Notes under the pieces: generated by a model
Seen by the model: the letters and a program-made list of their open reading frames with translations, nothing else
What the model was told of the DNA's origin: nothing
Databases searched by the model: none
Translations under genes and position numbers: made by a program
Assembly (NCBI RefSeq): GCF_029229925.1
Contig: NZ_CP107254.1
Coordinates: 2,764,982 to 2,828,981, forward strand
Direction: 5' to 3'
Source of the DNA: Halorhabdus sp. BNX81
Lineage (GTDB): Archaea; Halobacteriota; Halobacteria; Halobacteriales; Haloarculaceae
DNA: 64,000 nucleotides
Shown: piece after piece, positions 8,562 through 17,378 of the stretch
Layout: every line of letters starts with the position of its first letter
Numbering within the stretch: the first letter of the stretch is position 1

Positions 8562-9845
8562 TCAGTCCGGAGTGAACGACGTCTCCTCGTCGGCCGTCCG
8601 GCGACAGACGGCCCGACCGCGCGCCAGGTCGTGCTGGACCCAGACACAGGCCCCGAGCACGAGGCACGCGCCGATCAATGGGGGCTGAATCCGTCGCAGG
8701 ACGTCCGTAGCCAGCCATGTGGCAGCCCCACCCAGCCCGGCCGGAAGGTCGCTCGTCATCATCAGCAGGGGCTCGGGCGGGATAGCGAGCCAGAGCAGGA
8801 TCGTGCCGATCGCGAGGACGCGTACTGCCGGATGGTTCTCGATCCGGTAGGCGACCAAGACGAGGGGCGCGACAGCGAGCGTGAAGTAAAACCATTCCAG
8901 CGGGACGACCGCCAGCAGGCCGATCACCGTCGCGAGAAAGGCCGTCTCGGCACCGGCCGGCTCGTCGAGTCGACGATAGCACGCGAGCACTGGCGGGCCG
9001 AGGAGGCCAGCGGCCCCGATCCAGAGCCACGGGCCCGAGACGCCCAGTGCCGACAGCGGACGCATGACGGTCACGTGGGCCGGTCGAAGCGGCGGCCCAC
9101 CCGCGAAGACGGCGGTCGAAGACTCCTCAAAGAGGACCGTCGTGACGTAGGATTGGGTCAACTCGATGCCGACCACGAGGTTCCCTAGCCACCCGACGGC
9201 CAGGACCCCGATCGCGACGGCAAGTGCCCGCCAGGAGCGCCGGGCAAACAGCCAGGCCCACGTCCCGCCGGGATAGACTTTGATGAGCGCCCCCAGCCCG
9301 AATCCGACCCCTCCTCGCCAGGCGCGGTCGGTGAGGGCGACGAGGAAGCCGCCACCCACACAGAGGGCCACGACCGGGGATATCTGTCCCATTACGAACG
9401 TGCTGGTGACTGGCCCGGCGGCGAGGATCGCGAGCGCGGCGAGTCGCCGGTCGATCCGAGACTTCGTTGGGAGGCGATCCAGGACGAGCCACGCAAGGGT
9501 GCCGAGTGCGAGCAGATTGACGCCGACCTGCGTGACGTAAGCGGCGGTCGGCCCGATGAGCCCGTACCCGATCGAGAGAACGGCGACGACAGGTGGGTAC
9601 TTGAACGTGAATCCGGGGGTACCGGTCGGGCTCACGGCGTAGACCGCCTCGCCGTCCAGCATGGCCCGGCCCGCCCGGGCGTAGACGTCGGTGGCGACCG
9701 AGAACTGTGCCGGACGAACCACGGCCATCGAAATGACTGCGGTGAGACCGGCGAGCAGCCCGACGACGAGGGAAAGGCGTACCCACCACCGGCCGCTCGG
9801 CCGGTCGCCACCCCCCACCGACGGAATCGAGTTCGGCAGCGCCAT
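8562..9845 (-). CDS. GT87-type integral membrane glycosyltransferase (DUF2029)
   Basis: 427 residues from the ATG at 9845 (MALPNSIPSVGGG). It has about ten hydrophobic segments and a large extracytoplasmic loop after the first helix with DVYARAGRAMLDGEAVYAV, followed by GFTFKYPPVVAVL; the Tyr-Pro-Pro segment is typical of the GT87 family. These enzymes use polyprenyl-phosphate sugars to add sugars to lipids or surface glycans. GALIKVYPG near residue 200 is another family signature. It converges on the HAD gene with a 12-nt gap. Confidence 0.82.
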   Translation of the reverse strand: MALPNSIPSVGGGDRPSGRWWVRLSLVVGLLAGLTAVISMAVVRPAQFSVATDVYARAGRAMLDGEAVYAVSPTGTPGFTFKYPPVVAVLSIGYGLIGPTAAYVTQVGVNLLALGTLAWLVLDRLPTKSRIDRRLAALAILAAGPVTSTFVMGQISPVVALCVGGGFLVALTDRAWRGGVGFGLGALIKVYPGGTWAWLFARRSWRALAVAIGVLAVGWLGNLVVGIELTQSYVTTVLFEESSTAVFAGGPPLRPAHVTVMRPLSALGVSGPWLWIGAAGLLGPPVLACYRRLDEPAGAETAFLATVIGLLAVVPLEWFYFTLAVAPLVLVAYRIENHPAVRVLAIGTILLWLAIPPEPLLMMTSDLPAGLGGAATWLATDVLRRIQPPLIGACLVLGACVWVQHDLARGRAVCRRTADEETSFTPD

Positions 9846-10046
9846 ATCCCATCTCCAACCGGTCTTCGGAGAAAAGTATCGGTTCGACACTGGGGTTGCT
9901 AGCTCGGAGTCGAATCCCGTCCAGGGTGGTTCGATCCAGCGGTGGCCCCGCCGACACCGAATGACGTGCTACTGAGGCGAAAAAGGCTCGATCGGGCCAG
10001 CTTCGGTCGGAGGGCTACAAGAGGGACGGAAGCGTACCTGGAGCTG

Positions 10047-10421
10047 ATGGCGGACTTCGAACTCACCGTCGACGATCGAACGCTCGAAGCCGAATGGCTC
10101 GACGAGAGTCCCGACCTTCGGGACGCCCTGGCTGATGCCCTGCCGGTCGAAGGCCAGGCGGCCCGGTGGGGTGACGAACTGTACTTCGACGCGAGTCTGG
10201 ACGGCCAGCCGGAGACGACGAGCGAGGAAGTGCCGGTCGGCACGATCGCCTACTGGGCAGGCGGTGAAGTGATCGCACTGTTCTGGGGGCCGACACCCGC
10301 AAGCACCGACGAGACACCGAAAGCGGCAGCCCCGGTCGCGCCACTCGCGCGGATCGAAGACGTGCGTCCGCTGGCGGATCTCGACGGGGGCGCGACGGTG
10401 CGGATCGAACCCGTGGAGTGA
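10047..10421 (+). CDS. cyclophilin-like fold protein (TM1367/DUF369 type)
   Basis: 124 residues from the ATG at 10047. Compact beta-barrel protein with ELTVDDRTLEAEWLDES, GDELYFDASLDGQPE, VPVGTIAYWAGGEVIALFWGPTPAS and a C-terminal strand RIEDVRPLADLDGG. These match small archaeal and bacterial cyclophilin-like proteins that lack the peptidyl-prolyl isomerase residues; function unknown. An earlier ATG at 9942 would add an Arg-rich stretch unlike the family. Confidence 0.75.
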   Translation: MADFELTVDDRTLEAEWLDESPDLRDALADALPVEGQAARWGDELYFDASLDGQPETTSEEVPVGTIAYWAGGEVIALFWGPTPASTDETPKAAAPVAPLARIEDVRPLADLDGGATVRIEPVE

Positions 10422-10742
10422 TTAGGACGGGCGCGCCGACAAGTCGCTTGCGAGGATGAGGGCACAGCTGCGAGAACTGGACCGGAGTCGGACCCTACTC
10501 GGCCCCAGCAACGGTTGCAGCGACGACACGCCAGTCAGAAGAGCGTAAGCCCGCGTCGGGCAGACAGACGACTCGTCGGAGCAGCATCGGTCAGTATGAT
10601 TCAGTCCACACGTCGCTTGGTCGACAGAGGAGAAGTGGATGCGTTTAGCTGAAATCACCATAAATCATCCATCGAAATCATGGACCCTCAACTCAAAAAT
10701 ACTTTCCGTTAAATTTATATATACACTATATAATCTGGAGTT
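10422..10742. other. intergenic spacer, start of the accessory island
   Basis: No convincing gene. The only open frame is an Arg/Ser-rich minus-strand shadow. Base composition changes sharply near 10650: the last 90 nt are AT-rich and hold the promoter of the subtilase gene. This marks the left boundary of the lower-GC island. Confidence 0.6.
10711..10724 (+). promoter_or_regulatory. TATA box of the subtilase gene
   Basis: AAATTTATATATAC, centred about 28 nt before the ATG at 10746. At this spacing transcription would begin at or next to the start codon, giving a leaderless mRNA. This decides the start among three in-frame candidates (10743 GTG, 10746, 10782). Confidence 0.6.
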
Positions 10743-10745
10743 GTG

Positions 10746-13700
10746 ATGAGAATTATTGAAAGAAATGGAAATTATAGTGGAATGAAGTACAAGCTGCAAG
10801 GACAACGAAAGAGTTCAGTTCTGACTGCTGCTCTCCTCGGAGCGATCCTGATTCTACTGGTATTGTCAGCCACCGGTGCTGCGTCAGCGAGCACTGCCGT
10901 GGAAAATTTGTCGGATCCAGCAGTGAATACGGGACTACAGTCTACGGCAACGGAAAACAACCAGACTTCAGTCGAGTATGTCACTCTCATCACTGGCGAT
11001 ACAGTGGCCATTGTCGACAGTGCTAACGGGACACAATATCGTTTCCTCGGCAATACGAACGGCACGATCTACGAGACGGATACCAGCGTCTATGTAGTCC
11101 CCGACGGCGTCAACCGTTCACGGTTCGATCGGACGCTTTTCAACGTTGACCTCCTTCGCCAGCAAAACCTCACTGATCGAGAGAGCGGATCACTGCCGAT
11201 CATCGTCAAGTGGACCAGTGACGGTCAAAGCCGCCATAGTGGTCGGCGGCTACTCCGTCGATCGGGCAGTCGTACGACCCATAATCTGGATATTATAAAC
11301 AGTACGTCTATCACTATCCCCAAGGCGCAGGCGACAGAGGTGTACCAACGCCTCAAAACAAGCGATCGGATTGCGCACGTGTATTATAACGCAAAAGTCC
11401 AGGCCACAGCAGCACCCAGCAGAACGGCGATCGATGCCCAGATTGCACGGAATCGATACAACGTCACAGGAGAAGGGCTAACCGTCGCAGTTCTGGACTC
11501 CGGCGTTAACGAATCCCATCCGGACATCAATGGTTCGGAAATTGCCGAGAAGGATTTCACTGGAGAGGGGACAACTGTTGACCTCGCCCGGCATGGTACC
11601 GCCGTTGCCGGGTTGATTACTGGCGATGGAACAGCCTCAAACGATACGTACGTCGGCGTTGCCCCCAACACGAATATCGTTGATGCACGCGTACTCGATC
11701 GGTTTGGGGACGGAAGCGTTGCTAACGTCATCGCCGGCATCGAATACGCTCTCGAACGAGATGTAGACGCCATTTCGATGAGCCTCGGACACCCGGCGAC
11801 CAGCACTCGCCAGAACGACCTATTCCGAGAAAGTATCGCCAGGGCATCACAGCAGGACGTTCTGGTAGTTACTTCGTCCGGGAAACAGCCCGGATATGGA
11901 TCGATCACCTCACCCGGAACACTCGGCGAAGTGTTGACGGTCGGTTCGAGTATCGGCGACAAACAGCTTGCTCAGTATACCCCGCAAGGCCCGACACCGC
12001 ACGGGAAGTACGTTAAGCCGAACGTTGTTGCTCCAGGATCAAGCGTCCGTGCTCCTGGTACCGACGGCGGATACCGGACGTCGAAGGGGACATCCTTTGC
12101 AACACCGCTGGTCACTGGGACTGGCGTGCTGGTCCGACAGGCACATCCCGGATGGAGTGACGAGCGGATCAAACATGCGATCACATCAACCGCGGATCCG
12201 TTCTCAGGTGCCGACGTGTACACGCAAGGGGCGGGCATCGTGAATGCCTCGGCAGCGATCGATACACAGGTGCTTGTCGAACCAGCTACGATAAACTTTG
12301 ACACCGTGACAGTTGGTTCGAGTGAATCCCGGACATTCACGGCCACAAATCTCGGAAACACATCACGGAAAATGAATATCTCCGCAGAGGTTCGCTCCGT
12401 CGAATCAGGTACTCCGGATGACATCTCGCTCAACCGGACACAGCTACATTTAGAGCCTGCCGAATCAGCGACTGTTCGAGTCACAGTGCGTCCGACTGAC
12501 GAAGTCTCGGTACCACATTCCGGACGGATCACAGTCGGGAACAAGACAGCGATCTTCGGATACACTCCTTCGCGAACGATTACAGTCAAAAAGCGGGGGT
12601 TCGGATCGAAGAACAACGACACAGTCGCAGTAGTGAATACCGACACCGACCGCGTGTACGGCCCCCGTGAAATCGGTGGATCGACAACCACATTCTCCGT
12701 TTCGAAACCCGGAACGTACGTTGCGGTCTCGACGAGCCGGCATAATGGCCAGCCAGTTGTCACAGCGAACGAAACGACCGTACAGGGGGAGGCGACGATC
12801 ATCCTCGACGAACACCGGACAGTGCGACGAAGCATCGCAACGTCATCGCTGCCGGAGCCCGCGTCAGCATTACACAACCGGACAGTGGCCCTAAACGCCA
12901 CCGTCGATGGCGCACCGTACGACGTGCGACTGGTCGCCAACGACGCCGGAACTGGAACGGTGCGTGTGAGTCCGACCGAGCGGATGACCTACGCAGTTCG
13001 GCGAGTGATCACAGTCTCACCCGAGGCCAGGACGTTCGATACGCCGACGATCTACCACCTGAAACACGTCTCCGAGACCATCGAAGATTCTCACAGGCAC
13101 GACACGGTCAACGTGGAGAACCTTGCGACTCAACACGTCTCCTATTACCGTGGTCGACCGAACGAGACGTATTCGGCAACGCTGGCGGCTGATGAGTTCG
13201 ACGACGTCTCGCTCGCGCAGGCATATACAACCGGAGGGCTCGCCGATCGTCACGAGCAGACGATTCGCGTATCACCGAGTATCGTCCAATATCACGATTC
13301 GGTTGCATTCGGCCAGTCCGGATACGTCAGGTGGACGGCAACGGGACAGGCCTTCGTCCGATCTCTCGAAGGCGGCGAAGCGATCCGAACAGCTGTCAAG
13401 AAACAGCCCTATCGGTCGATGCTCAAGTCGTGGTCCCTCTCCGACCGTTATTTCGAGGCGGCAATATTCCCGACGGTCGGCCAGCCACCACGTGGGTACG
13501 TGATGAGTGATAGCCCCCGCGAACAGTACACGGTCTGGATTAACGGGAACCGGACAAAAACGACAACTCGAAACTATGCGACGGCATATCTTTCGGCCCG
13601 ACAGCAAGGGATCGACAGGGTGCGGCTTCGCGTACAGGACCAACATGGAATGTCGCCGCTGTCGAACGACACCGTGACGACGTTCGCGGCGTCGACGAAC

Positions 13701-15284
13701 GGGAGCGATCGGCGACCGCCGGCCGTTCCGGACGTGATCTTCGAAAGCCAGAGTGCGACCAACGTCGTACCGAACGGCAATCTGAGCGTGACGATTCGAA
13801 CGAGCGATGCCGGCAGTGGCCTCAGAAACGCCACGCTCTACGTCGGGACGCGTAACACCACAGGTTCACCGACCGGTACGCCCTTCGAGAGTGGAACCGA
13901 ATGGCAGGAAGTCCCACTACACCGGACGGCTAGTGGCGAGTATACAGCGACGTTGCCGCTGGAGAAGTACCGCGGCAGCCTCAGCGTCGCCGTGCGAGCG
14001 ATCGACAAGGCGGGGAACTACGTCGAGACGACGGCGACGGACGCGGTCGTCGTCGGGAGTCGTCGTCCAACACCCGTTGTGACGGCAAATCGGACATTGA
14101 TCACCGTGAACAGCACTGTTCGGCTTGACGCGAGCAATTCATTCGACGATCTCGGAATCGATAGCTATCAGTGGGATATTGACGGTGATGGAACCACTGA
14201 CCGAACGACGACCAGGCCGACGACCACTGTGAGCTACGCCGAGCCGGGTGCGGTCAATCCAACCCTGACCGTCAGCGACCTGCAAGGCTTCTCGGCGAGT
14301 ACGGCCATCGCGACGATCGCGGTTGCGGAGCGTTTACCTGCGGAGCAGTTGCCAAAGCAGGTTCGAACTGACATCCACGATGCAGTTATCACTGACAGTG
14401 TCGGGACAGCCGGCGTGGCGTACGGTCGCCGGTCAGTCAAAGGTGATTCTGTGTTGTACGTCACAGGCAGAAGTAATGGCGGAATCGACGCTGGCCCGAA
14501 CAGTACCGTCGTCGTGAACGGCACGTCCGTCAGTGGGAGGACGGCTGGGCACAACGTGATCGCACGGAACGGAACGTTCCGGGGTGGAATCAATGCCTCT
14601 GGGACCGTCGTCGTTGCAAGTAATCAAACAATCGTATCCGGAAATCTGCAGTGCGAGGAGTTAATCCGAGTTCTGCCCGGTGCGACACTACGCGTGCAGG
14701 GGACGATCGAAGCACAACGCGTCGACGTCGCAGAAAGTGGAAGTGTCGTAGCTGACGCGGGGATAGATGCACAGGTTGATGCTGAATCCGACGCGAACGA
14801 GACTGATACGGCCGACGCACGTGCACTCGTGGATGCACGCCTTTCGGACGTACTATCGTCGAACGCGAGCGTCCAGCCCGACATCGAGCATGCGGTCGAG
14901 GGCGGGCAGGTCGAAATAGCACGGAAGGCACAGCCCGGCAGAACGGTCGCCGCCGAGTCAGTCGTGTTTGTGGATGGCAAGACGAACGGCGGGATCAGCG
15001 CCGGCTCGAACAGTACCCTCGTCGTGAACGGGACTGCAGTCAATGGGAAGGTGAACGGTCACAACGTGATCGCCCGGAACGCGACGTTCCACGGCGGAAT
15101 CAACGCATCCGGGACGGTGGTTGTTACGGGCAACCGAACAGTCGTGTCCGGCGATATGCAGAGTGCCGAAACAGTCAGAGTGTTGCCAGGTGCGACACTG
15201 CAGGTCAGCGGGACAATCGACGCACAGAAAGTCATCGCCGAGAAGGGGGCCGTGTCGGTCGCAAAGACCAGTAACGCCAGCTAA
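10746..15284 (+). CDS. giant secreted subtilisin-like protease with PKD domain and duplicated bactofilin-like tail
   Basis: 1512 residues. The signal peptide ends near AASAS (about residue 44). A propeptide-like region follows, then the S8 catalytic domain with Asp251 (VAVLDSGVNESHPD), His283 (ARHGTAVAG) and Ser450 (KGTSFATP), so the triad is complete. After this come an ASH-like beta domain (about 515-600, INFDTVTVGSSESRTF), long Asn/Thr-rich sequence with many NxT/S sites, and a PKD domain (about 1115-1195, LDASNSFDDLGIDSYQWDID). The tail holds two copies of a roughly 100-residue beta-repeat (about 1235-1335 and 1405-1505). There is no C-terminal membrane anchor or sorting motif. GC is lower than the flanks, which suggests transfer. 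It probably degrades extracellular or surface protein; the tail may assemble or bind the surface layer. Confidence 0.85.
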   Translation: MRIIERNGNYSGMKYKLQGQRKSSVLTAALLGAILILLVLSATGAASASTAVENLSDPAVNTGLQSTATENNQTSVEYVTLITGDTVAIVDSANGTQYRFLGNTNGTIYETDTSVYVVPDGVNRSRFDRTLFNVDLLRQQNLTDRESGSLPIIVKWTSDGQSRHSGRRLLRRSGSRTTHNLDIINSTSITIPKAQATEVYQRLKTSDRIAHVYYNAKVQATAAPSRTAIDAQIARNRYNVTGEGLTVAVLDSGVNESHPDINGSEIAEKDFTGEGTTVDLARHGTAVAGLITGDGTASNDTYVGVAPNTNIVDARVLDRFGDGSVANVIAGIEYALERDVDAISMSLGHPATSTRQNDLFRESIARASQQDVLVVTSSGKQPGYGSITSPGTLGEVLTVGSSIGDKQLAQYTPQGPTPHGKYVKPNVVAPGSSVRAPGTDGGYRTSKGTSFATPLVTGTGVLVRQAHPGWSDERIKHAITSTADPFSGADVYTQGAGIVNASAAIDTQVLVEPATINFDTVTVGSSESRTFTATNLGNTSRKMNISAEVRSVESGTPDDISLNRTQLHLEPAESATVRVTVRPTDEVSVPHSGRITVGNKTAIFGYTPSRTITVKKRGFGSKNNDTVAVVNTDTDRVYGPREIGGSTTTFSVSKPGTYVAVSTSRHNGQPVVTANETTVQGEATIILDEHRTVRRSIATSSLPEPASALHNRTVALNATVDGAPYDVRLVANDAGTGTVRVSPTERMTYAVRRVITVSPEARTFDTPTIYHLKHVSETIEDSHRHDTVNVENLATQHVSYYRGRPNETYSATLAADEFDDVSLAQAYTTGGLADRHEQTIRVSPSIVQYHDSVAFGQSGYVRWTATGQAFVRSLEGGEAIRTAVKKQPYRSMLKSWSLSDRYFEAAIFPTVGQPPRGYVMSDSPREQYTVWINGNRTKTTTRNYATAYLSARQQGIDRVRLRVQDQHGMSPLSNDTVTTFAASTNGSDRRPPAVPDVIFESQSATNVVPNGNLSVTIRTSDAGSGLRNATLYVGTRNTTGSPTGTPFESGTEWQEVPLHRTASGEYTATLPLEKYRGSLSVAVRAIDKAGNYVETTATDAVVVGSRRPTPVVTANRTLITVNSTVRLDASNSFDDLGIDSYQWDIDGDGTTDRTTTRPTTTVSYAEPGAVNPTLTVSDLQGFSASTAIATIAVAERLPAEQLPKQVRTDIHDAVITDSVGTAGVAYGRRSVKGDSVLYVTGRSNGGIDAGPNSTVVVNGTSVSGRTAGHNVIARNGTFRGGINASGTVVVASNQTIVSGNLQCEELIRVLPGATLRVQGTIEAQRVDVAESGSVVADAGIDAQVDAESDANETDTADARALVDARLSDVLSSNASVQPDIEHAVEGGQVEIARKAQPGRTVAAESVVFVDGKTNGGISAGSNSTLVVNGTAVNGKVNGHNVIARNATFHGGINASGTVVVTGNRTVVSGDMQSAETVRVLPGATLQVSGTIDAQKVIAEKGAVSVAKTSNAS
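14452..15260 (+). repeat. duplicated bactofilin-like beta-repeat at subtilase C-terminus
   Basis: Two copies start at 14452 (LYVTGRSNGGIDAG) and 14962 (VFVDGKTNGGISAG). They share NSTxVVNGTxVxG, GHNVIARNxTFxGGINASG, and VLPGATLxVxGTIxAQ. The Gly-rich short strands suggest a right-handed beta-helix like bactofilins. The copies are separated by about 70 less similar, acidic residues. This is an in-gene duplication. Confidence 0.75.
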
Positions 15285-15290
15285 TCCGTC

Positions 15291-15310
15291 GGTCACGTTC
15301 GAACGTGACC
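15291..15310. terminator. perfect 20-bp palindrome after the subtilase gene
   Basis: GGTCACGTTCGAACGTGACC, 6 nt after the stop codon. It can fold into a 10-bp hairpin or serve as a dimer-binding site. No T-run follows directly, so a terminator role is only possible; an AT-rich stretch starts about 20 nt later. Confidence 0.4.
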
Positions 15311-15507
15311 CACGTGACTGAGACGGACACTCATATATCGATTAGGAAAATAGTATAGATGGTACATTCATCCGCACTATATAATATAATATATTAATAA
15401 GTAATATCTATTATAGTTATATCCAAATTAGAAATTATGTAAGTTATAATGGTCTAACCAGATTGTAGATTGAAAAGACTTATTGTGTTGTTATGATATC
15501 ACCCTGT

Positions 15508-16371
15508 ATGGTTGAAAACCATGAAAAGAGTCGGAGATCGTTTTTGAAAACAACTGGGATAGTCGCCGCTGGGGTCGTTGGGGTCGGAAGCAGTACCACC
15601 GTATCTGCAAGACGAAGACGACAGCATGCAGGAAAAAAGGAAGAAGATGACAAGCAACAGAATTCATTCACACCGTCCGGCAAGAATTCTGATTTGCATC
15701 AGAAAATGAGTGAGGCATTTCGTAAAGAAGGATCATCTGGAGTTGATTCAATATTGTCCGAATCGGGTCGGGGGTATTCCCATATTTCATCTTCAGCAGA
15801 AGATACATCGGAGAAAGATGATGAACTTGAAACAATGGACAGGTATATCGAAGATGATTCAGAGATAAGTACAGCTACTGTCGCTATCCCTAATACAGAC
15901 CAAATCAGTGTGCATGTTATGGTGAATCTGAGAAATGTCGAATCATCTTGGGGATCGGCCACATATGCGGAGGATGCAATCGGTGTGGGTTTCAATCCCG
16001 ACCACTGGTCGTCAGTCGGTGAGCCAGACATCTACGCTGAAGATCCTCATTCGGGGGACTTCTTTTCAGGAACTTTGGATGGCGATGGTGGTGGTGTTAT
16101 CGGAGTGGTCGATCTGGAAGCCGACCCAGTAGTTCTTCCGAACGAGTCATATGTTGAGCTCTATGCTGAGTTAGAGAATTTAGATGGGGTTGCAGGAACA
16201 GTATTAGGATACTATGAACATTGCGAAAAGCTTACTACATGGACGGGGAAAGGAGTGATCGATAGTGTCGAAATTATTACAGATAAGCTTGGTATAAATA
16301 TAGACACCGGCGCGTCTACTTTATGGGATTTTGCTGATCCCCATGATCCAGAAGACGCTCTAAAAAAGTAA
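15508..16371 (+). CDS. Tat-secreted protein of unknown function
   Basis: 287 residues from the ATG at 15508; another in-frame ATG lies at 15493. The twin-arginine signal is SRRSFLKTTGIVAAG followed by an Ala/Gly/Val-rich core and cleavage near VSA. After it comes a very basic patch (RRRRQHAGKK) and then an acidic, Ser-rich protein with EVSDEDPHSG-like loops and strands such as VELYAELENLDGVAGTVLGYY. I do not recognise the family. GC is low, and a stretch of about 200 AT-rich nt lies before it. A short piece of a related gene occurs at 17063-17104. Confidence 0.65.
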   Translation: MVENHEKSRRSFLKTTGIVAAGVVGVGSSTTVSARRRRQHAGKKEEDDKQQNSFTPSGKNSDLHQKMSEAFRKEGSSGVDSILSESGRGYSHISSSAEDTSEKDDELETMDRYIEDDSEISTATVAIPNTDQISVHVMVNLRNVESSWGSATYAEDAIGVGFNPDHWSSVGEPDIYAEDPHSGDFFSGTLDGDGGGVIGVVDLEADPVVLPNESYVELYAELENLDGVAGTVLGYYEHCEKLTTWTGKGVIDSVEIITDKLGINIDTGASTLWDFADPHDPEDALKK

Positions 16372-16389
16372 TTTAAGTTAGTAAATACA

Positions 16390-16608
16390 ATGGATACTGA
16401 AGCATTCATTTTCAATTGCGGCGAGCTCTGGTTTTTAGCTCTAATATACATTGAAGTCTATCCACATCCAGGTGACGTTCCATCTTTGGGGGCCTTCATT
16501 ACTTTGATAGCCCTCGGACTGATCTATGCGATTCCGCTATATTTCGCGTGGAGGATCGTCTCTGAGCTATACGATACCGCTTTATCTCTCGTGGGAGATC
16601 GTCTCTGA
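16390..16608 (+). CDS. small two-helix membrane protein
   Basis: 72 residues starting 18 nt after the Tat protein, so probably in one transcript with it. Two hydrophobic segments (about 12-22, LWFLALIYIEV, and 33-55, FITLIALGLIYAIPLYFAW). The end of the gene carries a direct repeat (GATCGTCTCTGAGCTAT at about 16552 and 16596); the second copy supplies the stop codon in another frame, as if a slip duplication had changed the C-terminus. No family recognised. Confidence 0.5.
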   Translation: MDTEAFIFNCGELWFLALIYIEVYPHPGDVPSLGAFITLIALGLIYAIPLYFAWRIVSELYDTALSLVGDRL

Positions 16609-16823
16609 GCTATGATTTTCGATAATTTGGTCTTGCTCGGCAACGAACGGGATTCAATGTCAGGAATGCTCACCGGCTACTCAGCGATACCACAGCCGAT
16701 CGGGAGCAAAAGCGTGCGGCCCGCGAATCGCTGAAAGATATCTGGACGGATGTCGAGATCAAATCCCAGACCAAATCTTGGCGGGCGATCCAGAGACAAC
16801 GCGAGAATGGGGGGAGAGAACAT

Positions 16824-17012
16824 TCACGCGGTCGGTGCGCTGACGACGACGTTCTCCTTGGTCTCGATCAGGGCCGACAATGTCTCGGCCTGCATCGCGT
16901 TGAAGGTCTCGAAGGGGAACGCGCCGGCGAAGGCACTCTTCGGGAAGGACATCTCCAGCGGAGAGACGAACTGGCGGTGGTTCTTGATGTAGATATTGTC
17001 GGTGATCGCCAC
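16824..17012 (-). pseudogene. chimeric gene remnant: DUF5814-like 5' end joined to helicase 5' end
   Basis: Read on the minus strand from GTG at 17012: AITDNIYIKNHRQFVS and SFPKSAFAGA, which match the start of the intact gene at 46738 (AITDKIYIKNHRQLVS). At about 16921 the frame passes without a break into FPFETFNAMQAETLSAL and ENVVVSAPTA, which match the start of the intact helicase gene (residues 24-54). A TGA follows at 16824. The helicase Walker A motif is cut after APTA, so it cannot work. The join is at shared residues F-A-x-A/F. The parent genes lie about 5.4 and 30 kb away. Confidence 0.8.
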
Positions 17013-17062
17013 GACGGTCGAATAGAAGGGTGGCTGGCAAAAGCTATTCGGACCAAAATATA

Positions 17063-17104
17063 CCCACCGTATCTGTAAGACGAAGACGACAGTATGCGGG
17101 AAAA
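17063..17104 (+). pseudogene. short remnant of a Tat-protein gene
   Basis: About 40 nt here repeat 15597-15638, with only a few changes, in the basic patch just after the Tat signal of the 15508 gene. The translated remnant reads TVSVRRRRQYAGK against TVSARRRRQHAGK. Nothing else of that gene is visible around it, so this is a relic of a lost paralog or of a local duplication. Confidence 0.6.
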
Positions 17105-17146
17105 TCGGATGCAACATATAATTAGTCAGTAGAAAAAGAAGAAAGT

Positions 17147-17362
17147 ATGGCTGGAGTACAGATCGTTGGCGAACTGGGCTTGCCAAGCGTGGCGTGGATT
17201 CCAAATACAAGGACAGCCGGGCCCAGGTTTCAGAGTTTCAGTTCGAGTGGAGATGCCTCAATTACGTTCGGTAGCGAAACCAAAGTGTGGCGAGCTGAAA
17301 CACACGCAACAGAGGAGGAGATGGATGATGGTGACTCGTGGGTTGACCCAGACCCGGTTTGA
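17147..17362 (+). CDS. short hypothetical ORF
   Basis: 71 residues, MAGVQIVGELGLPSVAW, ending acidic (EEEMDDGDSWVDPDPV). It starts after an AGAAAAAGAAGAAAG purine tract and ends 16 nt before the next gene. An alternative ORF overlaps it in another frame. No family is recognised, and it may be non-coding. Confidence 0.25.
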   Translation: MAGVQIVGELGLPSVAWIPNTRTAGPRFQSFSSSGDASITFGSETKVWRAETHATEEEMDDGDSWVDPDPV

Positions 17363-17378
17363 ATAACAAGTTCTCAGA

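Noticed and set aside
11384..15296. Several minus-strand open frames inside the subtilase gene
   Set aside because: No signal or domain features; the subtilase has a complete catalytic triad and continuous domains on the plus strand.
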